Assembly (NCBI GenBank): GCA_021613335.1
Contig: JAJTWR010000281.1
Span: 841,001 to 905,000, forward strand
Direction: 5' to 3'
Length of the DNA stretch: 64,000 bases
Origin: Whitmania pigra
Taxonomy: Eukaryota > Annelida > Clitellata > Hirudinida > Haemopidae
Shown: in pieces, positions 54,847 to 64,000 of the stretch
How the letters are laid out: every line of letters starts with the position of its first letter
How positions within the stretch are numbered: the stretch's first letter is position 1
The notes under the pieces: model-generated
Told to the model about the DNA's origin: nothing
Seen by the model: the letters and a program-made list of their open reading frames with translations, nothing else
The model's database searches: none
Program-made: the position numbers and the translations under genes

Positions 54847-56516
54847 TCAGACGTTAGAAATCCCACACGATTTCATTTGATTTCGTCGTAACCCTTTGGA
54901 TCCGGATTGGTAAGTGATTTTTGTGCTTGTAATTTGATTCCTCTTCCTTCCCCTTTTACAAAGATTTTGAAATGTTTTCTTCCAGTCTTTCATGAAGCCG
55001 CAGTACACGAAAAAGTTGCTGGCAAAGTTGAGGGCGGTAGAGAAGTTGGTGACGAGAACGGCCATCTGGTAAGCCTTCCTGTCCAGGATCAATTCGATCG
55101 ACTTGATGACCATCGACGGACAAACGAGGAAAAGAAAGGAGGTTTCCATGACGACGACCATGATAGTGATCCTGGTGCAACCGTAGCGATGACCTTTGAT
55201 CAGCTTTTTGGCCCTGTTGCGGAGGAGGATGACGACAAGGCTGACATTGGTGAAGGTCAAGGACACGAGGGGAAGGAATGTGTCGAAGAAACTCAAGAGG
55301 ATGAAGTAAGTCAACTTGAACTTGTCACTGGCGAAGAGTGACGAGGGAACGATGGAATACGAGTAGCAGTTTGAACTGAAATCATTCAAAAGTTTATTTT
55401 TATTTATTAAAGTTTATTATGTTATTTGCTCGTGTAAAGCTTTTAGATTGAATTCACATTACTATAACACGTGCGAATCGATAGTGCTCCTTAGTAGATG
55501 GATTCAATTTTTTGATTTGGCGAGATTTTTAATTAAGCTTAAGTAAAAGTAATTAAAAAGTAATTAACTGAAACGAAACTCTTACACAACAAAGCTAATC
55601 TTTAAAGTATAGTTAAAGGGATACAATGCTGAACCAAAATATATTTATTTTGATTGGCGCTTATAAACGTAAACAAATTTTTTAAAAGTACAGCTGGAGC
55701 GGAGGAAGTTCTAATCTAATCTAATAGATTAGTTCTTCTAATCTATTGATTACAATGAATCAATTTGTTGTTTGAATAGAGTCAACATCATCTTTTGAGA
55801 TACTTTTGAGAATGGAAAGGCTAAAAATAACCACAGACGAATGCACCAGATTGTAGCATAATTCAGTAATGCGATATTTCCGTACGTAATCCGTAATTAA
55901 TCAATCTACTCCAGTGTCTTCAAACAGTTGCCTACCTTACTTTCTGACCAGTGCAAATATTTTTCTTAAGTCTGGCAGCAAAAAACAATGGTATATCCAC
56001 AACGATGGCACAAATAGTTATAATGATAGAGGATGCAACGTTGTTTCTGAGTTTTAGAAACTGACGAGCATAAATCGGGTGCCACACTGCCAGGAACCTC
56101 TCAGAAGAGATGACAACCATAATCCAGGAACTGGAAAATATGAACAGGTTCCTCAAAGGCTGTGAGAGGATTCCTCGGTAGAAAAACTGATAGATTTCAA
56201 ATCCTTTGGGCAGCAAACTAGTGGGAATGATGCCGAAGAAGCATACGATGCAGAACAAAAGATCAGAGGTTGCGAGGGCAAGTAGACCAGCGTAGGCAGG
56301 TTTTTCCAGAGATTCGATGTTCCTGCTCATTTGGGAGAATTTGTAGGAAAGTACGACGATGCTGAGGGTGTTGCCCAGAGCTCCGAGGAGGAGAACAATA
56401 GAGGTGGCATAATGGAAAGGAACCCTGATGACGTCGATGAAAGATTCTTGTTTGAATTTGAAGTTGGTTTCGTTTGAAATGAGATTCAACATTTCGGTAA
56501 AATTTACTCTCTTCAT
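54847..56516 (-). CDS. Rhodopsin-class (class A) G-protein-coupled receptor, copy 2, two exons
   Basis: Close paralogue of the receptor at 29.8-31.2 kb, same strand, same two-exon structure and the same phase-2 intron position. Exon 1 is 56516-55936 (581 nt) and exon 2 is 55375-54847 (529 nt), with a 560-bp GT-AG intron; the protein is 369 aa. I chose the donor AAG/GTAGG over the nearer AAA/GTAAGG because only it keeps phase with exon 2. The stretch from FKFKQESFIDVIRVPFHY through TM1-TM3 to WHPIYARQFLKLRNNVASS is nearly identical to copy 1, as is TM5-TM7. The N-terminus, the TM4-ECL2 segment and the cytoplasmic tail differ. ERF replaces DRY and NFFVY replaces NPxxY, and no cysteine precedes TM3, as in copy 1. 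Confidence 0.88.
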
Positions 56517-56818
56517 TTTCGGATCGCGATCGGAAAGTTACTAATCGTTTCAAGTGCTGATTCTGCAGAATGTTTTTATTTTATTTATTTATTTATTAAA
56601 TTATTAATCAAGCATCTGACTAAAAGAATGAAAATTGTAAACTATTTCTGCTATTATCCGCATCCACGCACAGCAGTATCCTCCGTATTTTCTTGAGACC
56701 CGGGAAGGCGCTGAGCATTTTATTCTGAAGATGAGCCAATTGGTTTCGATGTACGGTAAGTTCCTCTGAAAAATTGCCTAGAACAATCTATATTTTCAAA
56801 ATTAAAATATTTATTCTT
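56517..56818. other. Upstream of GPCR copy 2
   Basis: Presumed 5' region of the receptor gene, with a TTTA-repeat at 56577-56597. Nothing else was seen. Confidence 0.3.
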
Positions 56819-57830
<1,012 letters not shown>

Positions 57831-58699
57831 ATGATGCGACAAATCGGATTCGTTTCTCAGTTATGGTTTTCGAGTCATGGATACGTGGACTGTTTGCATT
57901 CCAGGCAACTAGATCACAAAACAATGACTCGTAATTGATTCACTAATGGCTGGATATGCCTGCATTTGAATGGCAGAGAATTAAATATTCATGCATTTTT
58001 TCAAAAAAATATAAATTACAAAAATATAATAAATTATGTTATGATACTTTGTATTGATTATCAACAAGCAATAATCATAATTATACATGCGGACTCACTG
58101 CAAAAAATAATCATAAAACACACTGGAATAGAACAATTTTTAGAATAAAACATAACTCATAAATATATTTTTTTTGCATTATTTTTTTTTTTTTTCACGA
58201 TGAAGAAGTTTAAATTTTGATATTACAAATTGTTTCAATGATGCCTCAATAATCTATTGAAATATGGCAGCAAAAAAATATTTTGATGAGCCTGGATAAA
58301 ATGCTATTTCTATTTAATCGTCAGGAAGCAATTCTTGTGAAAAAATTTATTTGAATAAAAAATAAAGTGACCGATAATTAAATGTGTTTCCTATCTTGTA
58401 CGTTGGAAATTTGAATTTCACAGAACTGCAGACAATCTTTTTTTGTTGCGTATTTAGACCGTTTTAAAGCTCTGTTACATAAATATTATTATCGATTCTT
58501 TCTATCCCAAAATATATCTCAAGTTTGTGGCTTAAGGGCATTATTTTGAACGACTAACAATGTCTTTTATCGCCTAGAATTTATATTTTACTAAAATAGT
58601 ATTTTATAAATGCTGGTAAAAATTTGAGATTTACTATTTTTTCATAACGTAACGAAATTATTAAATAGTAAATCTAAAATTATGCCGCATCACAATTTT
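57831..58699. other. AT-rich intergenic stretch
   Basis: No gene was recognised. Contains T-runs near 58175-58195. Confidence 0.3.
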
Positions 58700-59397
58700 A
58701 ATCAAAAGGGGGCACCGTCAAAATAGCCCAGGCCAAAACAGCCCCGTCAATATAACCCTGTGACAAAATAGCTCAGGTCAAAACGGCCCCGTCGGAATAG
58801 CGGTAAAATTGGTTCATTGTGGATTTGTTGCATGTCCACATGACGTGATGATAAGGTGAGTCTGATAAGGTGATTCACTTTGTGTAGCTCGAATATGTGG
58901 TACGTCAATCTATATCATAGATTAAATTCCAAACCAAACCCTTCATTGTACACATTGCAACTCGTGGAAGGATCAACAGAAATTAAACGATCAAAGGAAC
59001 CTTTGTGACTTAATGAGTGTCTGGTAAATTCTCTTTGCTCAGATTCACATGTTGCTTGTCAATCGATAATTTATATTAAATACCAACTTGAAAAGTCCAT
59101 GTAAACTGAGGAAGTAGCCAGAATCCTAATAATATTTTAGACGATAAATCTTCCACTTAATGAAATTTCCTGATAACAATTAAACTCAAAACGGTCATAA
59201 AAGCATTCAAACCACTAACTTCAAATTAAATTTGGAATAAGTTATCGGTTAATGTATTCAACTCACAAAAATATTTGTTTTAATACATTGACGGGGCTAT
59301 TTTGACCTGAGCTATTTTGTCCTGGGCTATTTTGTCATCGGGCTATATCGATCGGGTTGTTCTGTCAGTGCTGTTTTGACGGGTCACCAATCAAAAA
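58700..59397. mobile_element. Second non-autonomous Mutator-like element, same family as 16.5 kb
   Basis: The element spans 58709-59388 (680 bp), flanked by AATCAAAAG (58700-58708) and AATCAAAAA (59389-59397), a 9-bp duplication with one mismatch. The left arm (58709-58800) has CCCCGTCAAAATAGC-like units. The right arm (59288-59385) has the same units in reverse. The right end, reverse complemented, begins GGTGACCCGTCAAAACAGC, like the element at 16495. Its arms are shorter than in the first copy, and it has no ORF. Confidence 0.82.
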
Positions 59398-59461
59398 CTT
59401 TTGTGATTACATTAACTTGAAATGAAGCCTAACAAACATCACACTAATAAGTGGTCAGACG

Positions 59462-59797
59462 ACTGGATATTGCGAAAAGCGCTTGCTTGTTCCAGAAACG
59501 ACAGAACACTTTCTAATAGAATGTCAGCAACAGCAACAACAACGAAAAATGAGAAGCCAAATTTGTCATAAACGTGTCATCTTGGATTCAAAACAGATAC
59601 TAAGAAATTCTCTGTATTCTGTTGAATACATACCAATGGCAAACTACGTTTCTGAATAGACCAGGCAATTTTAAATTGTAAATAATTGTGTATTATGAAT
59701 ATTATTGTAATATTATGTAATTATGAATGTAAATAAGCATGTAACACTGAAGGTTTTAAGTCTACATAATCTTAATAAACATTAAATTAAACTATCA
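59462..59797 (+). pseudogene. 3' end of a non-LTR retrotransposon (last 65 codons plus 3' UTR)
   Basis: An open frame from 59462 to the TAG at 59657-59659 reads TGYCEKRLLVPETTEHFLIE CQ... This is the C-x8-ETxEHFLxEC zinc-knuckle-like motif found at the C-terminus of many LINE polyproteins. A short UTR follows, with AATAAA near 59771. The 5' part is missing, typical of a truncated insertion. It lies 65 bp right of the Mutator-like element. Confidence 0.65.
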
Positions 59798-61943
59798 ACC
59801 GGAACTAAATAAATTTTTGAGATTGTTGTTGTCTGTTGTTGAATTACTCAACAAGTAATTATCTCAACAAGTTCATTAACTTAAGACATTAAGTTATACG
59901 TCGATGCATAGTCAGTTATGATGGAGTGAAATAATTATGATAACATTTTTACAACAAAATATTTCCAAACATGAAACTGCCTTTGAAAGTCGTGCTAATT
60001 CATAAAAGGAAACAATTTTGACAATTTCTAAAAAAAATAAAATGGGAACAATTTTGAAAATTTCTAAAAATAAAAAATAAAATGGAAACACTTTTGAAAA
60101 TTTCTAAAAATAAAAAATAAAATGAAAACATTTTTAATAATTTGTAAAAAAAATAATGTTTTTAAGTTAAAATAATGTATTTAAGTTAAAATAATGTTTT
60201 TAAGTTAAAGCGCAGAAAATCATCACTTCTTAAATTGCGTTGTTCATTTTTTTAAAATTTTTAAATAAAAAAAAACATAAGATTTATTCGCCTTTTAAAT
60301 TTGTCATCTGATTGAAAATATGACCAATAACGGAATTAATAATAATTTTCATAGATATTTGATTTCGTTTGATTTATAGAAATACTTTCAAACAAGTTGT
60401 TAACCTTTTAGATTAGAAAGTTTCCACAAGCTTGCTTGATTATTGCATGTCAGGGTTAATCATAATAAATATAACTAATAATACACAATACCTACGATAA
60501 TGAACCTTTTTAAAGTCGATGACTCATGCCACATCACGTCATGTCACATCACATTAACCTACAGTTGATCTAAACCCAACCCAGTATTTTTATGGGACAA
60601 ATAAAGACATTTTTTTAGAATCATGGCGCTATAATGATCCCCAACTGGCACCATTAAGCTTAATGGTACCATTATTTTATTAACCTTTCTCTTTTCTAGT
60701 CCATTGACTCTTAAGATTCAACAAAAATTCAATTTTCAACTTTTAATTTTTAACGTATTGTCAAATTTATTCGATTAATTCATTATTGCATTAATCTTAC
60801 AGGAGTAATACAATTAATTTGTTCATTTAATAAACAATAAAAATAAAGGTTATAACAAATTATTTTAATTATCAATAACAAACGCATTGGAATGTTCGGT
60901 TACAAATAGGCTTTTAAAAATGTGATGATTTTTGAATCATTTTGAAACAATTATTGTAATTGCAAATAATTAAATAAAAAGATGAACAATTCTTTTCATG
61001 TCCAGCACACGAGGTCATGACCCTAATTTTACGAACAAGATTGATGGACAGGATGATTGAAATTAATGAGATTCGTGTTTATACGTGGTTGGAATGGCTT
61101 TTGTTCTTTTAGACCGATTGTTTTGTCGATAAATACCAACAACAACAACAATATACAACAGGTTAATATAATATTTTCAATTATAAAATAATATTTCACT
61201 TAAATGCATGTTTGTCATCGGTGATTTTTTTTTAAAGTAAAAAAAACAGAATTCGAAATGATTAGATTAATTATAATACACTAAAAATAAAAATAGATAT
61301 AGAAATTCTGTTTTGTCCGTGGAATTTTTTTTGCACCTCTGACATCTGCCGCATTTACTCAAACATTAGCGTTTTGGATAACATTTTTCACTAGATAGCG
61401 AATTCGTATGTATAAAAAATTCAATTTTGAAAAAATTGTTAAACTCCGAGAATATTTGGGAAGTGTATTTGTCAGAAATGTGAGATATTGTGCTTGTCAT
61501 CTGGAACAGAACAAACCAACATTCATTCAAATGCGGAAATGTCAAAATCTACTAATTTTAATCTGGAACAATTTTTAAAACTCAGTAATTCAATGTTTTC
61601 TGATCACCTACCCAAGTTAAATTTACTTCAAATTATGTCACCTTTCACACGTTTTGAATTTGTTTATTTTCAGCTGGTTTGCAGGGTCAATCACAAACAA
61701 TCCAAGTAGTCAATCAAGTAAAATATTACTAGGGTAAGAAAAAGTTTAATCTAAAAACCCCTAGTTGAAATCGACTTTTATGTTGCCTAAAAGATTGATG
61801 AACGATCGCAATGTTTAAGAATCTTTGCCGAGATCTCACAAAAGAGATCTGTTTTGTCAATATCTTTTCCACATAAATATAAAAAATATTTAAAACAAAG
61901 TTCGAAATTGTTTGAAAATAAATAGAATCATTGTCAAGTCCTT
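59798..61943. other. AT-rich intergenic stretch with small tandem repeats
   Basis: Contains the repeat at 60005-60210 (listed separately). A plus-strand 73-codon ORF at 61488-61709 has no recognisable domain and no splice context. Nothing else was seen. Confidence 0.3.
60005..60210. repeat. Small tandem repeats (about 45-bp and 20-bp units)
   Basis: Three to four copies of AAAATGGAAACAxTTTTGAA followed by AATTTCTAAAAATAAAAAAT, then three copies of TTTTTAAGTTAAAATAATGT. Confidence 0.8.
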
Positions 61944-63404
61944 TCATTTCCTAATCTCGAGGGTAGCATCTTGCATCATCTTCTTCAACTGTTCTTCTGT
62001 ACTCGCTTTCATGATAAAAGTATTTCTTAGATTCTTGTTTGCTTGCTTGTTCACCTGAGCGTACAAATTCACTACTTCAGGTGTCTGAGTTGGACTTGAT
62101 TTGCTTTCTTCTGCTGCTTTCTTCTTCCTCAGTTTGTCCTTCTCTGGAATGAGACCCGTTCTGTCGTGTCCAAACGGAAAGACTTTTATACCGCTTATCT
62201 TTCTCGGTTGAACCATTGCAACAGGTTTGGTCGGTTTGTCGACTCCTGGGGACATTCCACCGGAAGGATTGCTAGAAACGAAATTCTGAGGAAGATCAGT
62301 CCTGCCTTGCTGCACTAGGTTTTGATCGTAATTCTTCATCGATTTGCTTCTCTGGATTTGTGGCGAATTTTTGACACTTGCTTTTGGTTGTTGGACGAAT
62401 TGAAAGTCCGAAGTTTGTGGAAAACTGGAAATATTGTTTAGATGGTCGAAACTGGACGATCTGGTGTGACCGGAACGTGTTGAGGGGCGTTGAGCGGGAT
62501 TCACAAAATCCTCCTGGTTCAGATTGTATATTCGACTTTGTCTTTCTTGTCCTCGTGAGGCCACTGACATTTTGTTCTGCTGACTTTTATTGACGTCCGC
62601 GTTATTACGAGCAACAAAGATATTGTCCGTCATCAGATTAAGGTTCGGAGTTTTGACGACTTGATTGACAACACTTCCCCTGCCTCCTCCTAACTGCTTC
62701 AGAATGTTCATCACCTGCGGCAGATCGGCTTCGTTGTTTTGGTTATCTGGCGCAGCGAATTCTACAACTGGCACCTGATTGCGTTCTGGCGGAGAAGCGT
62801 AAGGATCGTAATTGAAAACGTTGGCATTTTTTTTCTCTTCGTTCAACTGAACCGATCTTGCCATTTCAATGCTGTAACTCAAACCCAATGCCTGATCGTT
62901 GCTGTTGCAAACGAAGGCATGAATCTCTAAAATCTGAGGACCCAATTCTCTCCTGAGGATGCAAACCACGAGAGGATGATGTTTCATCTTCAGAAGGTAC
63001 TTCGAGGTTTTCGACATTGCCGTAGACATGACCGTACCCCTGCCTACATCGGCCAGACTTTCAAAGGCAAACTTATAATACTTTTTGCCGCTGACCTTCG
63101 TTTTGGCGCCGGTGAAGATTACGGCTTGGCAAATGATGACATTGGAGAGAGAATAAAAGACTTCGTCGTTTGTCCAATTGACCACCGAGAGACCTCGATT
63201 GCTGAGGACAATTTTGGCATTTGAAAGTTTTTTGGTTCCCTTCTTCGTCTTGAACTTGATGTACATTTCAAAGAGAGCAGACTGAATGGCTCCTTCTCCA
63301 GTGGAGAAATTGGACATTGGTGACCTTCCAAGGTACTGGACGTTGAAGACATTCTGCTGGCTGTCGATTCTAGGTCCTATTATGCTGCCGCTACTTCGTG
63401 GCAT
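61944..63404 (-). CDS. PTB/PID-domain protein, single exon (FAM43-like?)
   Basis: An intact 486-aa ORF. Residues about 17-190 look like a phosphotyrosine-binding (PTB/PID) domain: FNVQYLGRSPM as first strand, AKIVLSNRGLSVVNW, VFYSLSNVIICQAV, YYKFAFESL, HPLVVCILRRELGPQILEIH then AFVCNSNDQALGLSYSIEMA, the last being the C-terminal helix. The rest (about 200-486) is polar and probably disordered, rich in Ser, Asn and Gln, with a basic KDKLRKKKAAEE segment near 430 and a helical end. Such proteins are cytoplasmic adaptors that bind NPxY-type tails. The spacing and the single exon recall FAM43A/B, but other PTB families are possible. The start is the first ATG of the frame (MPRSSGS). The ORF is cleanly open and less AT-rich than its flanks. 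Confidence 0.82.
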   Translation of the reverse strand: MPRSSGSIIGPRIDSQQNVFNVQYLGRSPMSNFSTGEGAIQSALFEMYIKFKTKKGTKKLSNAKIVLSNRGLSVVNWTNDEVFYSLSNVIICQAVIFTGAKTKVSGKKYYKFAFESLADVGRGTVMSTAMSKTSKYLLKMKHHPLVVCILRRELGPQILEIHAFVCNSNDQALGLSYSIEMARSVQLNEEKKNANVFNYDPYASPPERNQVPVVEFAAPDNQNNEADLPQVMNILKQLGGGRGSVVNQVVKTPNLNLMTDNIFVARNNADVNKSQQNKMSVASRGQERQSRIYNLNQEDFVNPAQRPSTRSGHTRSSSFDHLNNISSFPQTSDFQFVQQPKASVKNSPQIQRSKSMKNYDQNLVQQGRTDLPQNFVSSNPSGGMSPGVDKPTKPVAMVQPRKISGIKVFPFGHDRTGLIPEKDKLRKKKAAEESKSSPTQTPEVVNLYAQVNKQANKNLRNTFIMKASTEEQLKKMMQDATLEIRK

Positions 63405-64000
63405 TTCTCGAGTCTGGATTCAGTTTGAACAGTGTTTATCCAATAGATAATATTCTATTGCAAAATATGGCTATTGCCTATGTTAACTATTTGTAGCGTT
63501 ATACAAACAGAAATAAGGCTATAATAGTACTACCAATTTGATTACAGTGATACTTCTTCAGAAAATTTATTAAACATCGAGAATTTAAGCGTCGACCAAC
63601 AAAGTAAAACGTAATTTACCCTCTCAATCGTAAGCTCAAAAGTTCTAAATCATTCACTTACAAAATTTACCCGCAGTAATTCATCACTAACTAGTTCACT
63701 GATAAATTCTGGTTTTAATATTATTAATGCTTCACGATATTACCAACGAATTCACAAACACTTCAATAAGAAATAAAATAATTAAAACCTACTTTCTCAA
63801 GTAGAAGAAATATCTTTGCATTTACCTTAACAACAAAAAGTGTATTAACTCGAGCTCGCTGTTAAGGTACAAATATGAATCGCGTCAGCTTAAGATTCTT
63901 AGAACTCTTGTTTTCATAACAGGCAACCTAAGCCATCACAATGGATGTTAATCACAGGTATGAAAGACCTGAATTGGTTTTATATAATTAGCCTACGTTG
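63405..64000. other. 5' flank of the PTB-domain gene
   Basis: Presumed promoter region of the minus-strand gene. AT-rich; no distinct motif recognised. Confidence 0.3.

Noticed and set aside
54907..55341. 144-codon plus-strand ORF (also 29943-30299)
   Set aside because: Antisense shadow of the GPCR second exons. It appears in both paralogues only because the sense strand is conserved.

Overview
This is an AT-rich nuclear window from an invertebrate animal. The evidence is GT-AG spliced genes of animal type (a CaMKII-like kinase, a DDX3/PL10 helicase, a motile-cilium protein, two rhodopsin-class GPCRs and a PTB-domain protein), the standard genetic code, short introns, and many (TAA)n microsatellites and transposon remnants. 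I could not fix the phylum. No CRISPR array, operon, tRNA gene or plasmid or phage feature was seen.

Layout. 0-1.2 kb: the first two coding exons of a CaMKII-like kinase on the minus strand; the gene continues off the left edge. 3.5-8.7 kb: a complete 20-exon DDX3/PL10 DEAD-box helicase gene, minus strand; all 20 exons join in phase to 919 aa. 10.5-12.1 kb: an 8-exon, 283-aa gene resembling CFAP119/CCDC189 of the ciliary central apparatus, minus strand. 12.5-29.8 kb: gene-poor, with long (TAA)n tracts, a 1000-bp Mutator-like element with inverted minisatellite arms, a GC-rich element carrying a 28S rRNA segment inside a (TAA)n tract, and a dead hAT copy with target-site duplications. 29.8-31.2 kb: a two-exon GPCR, minus strand. 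31-44 kb: hAT, Ty3/gypsy and other retroelement debris, plus a roughly 2.2-kb tandem array of about 145-bp units. 44.66-47.5 kb: an intronless, intact XRN2 5'-3' exoribonuclease gene, plus strand. 48.0-49.4 kb: a decayed hAT element with a perfect 8-bp duplication. 54.8-56.5 kb: a second GPCR, a close paralogue of the first. 56.8-57.8 kb: a 1-kb compound microsatellite. 58.7-59.4 kb: a second Mutator-like element. 61.9-63.4 kb: a single-exon PTB-domain protein, minus strand.

The genes are unrelated single-copy or housekeeping loci, except the two GPCRs, which are duplicates about 25 kb apart. The most unusual structures are the 28S/R2-junction-containing element at 20.2-20.9 kb, the two Mutator-like elements whose arms are inverted minisatellites, and the intronless XRN2. 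Several genes here (CaMKII, CFAP119, and most exons of DDX3) cannot be seen from long ORFs alone. I rebuilt them by hand from splice sites, reading phase and remembered family sequences.
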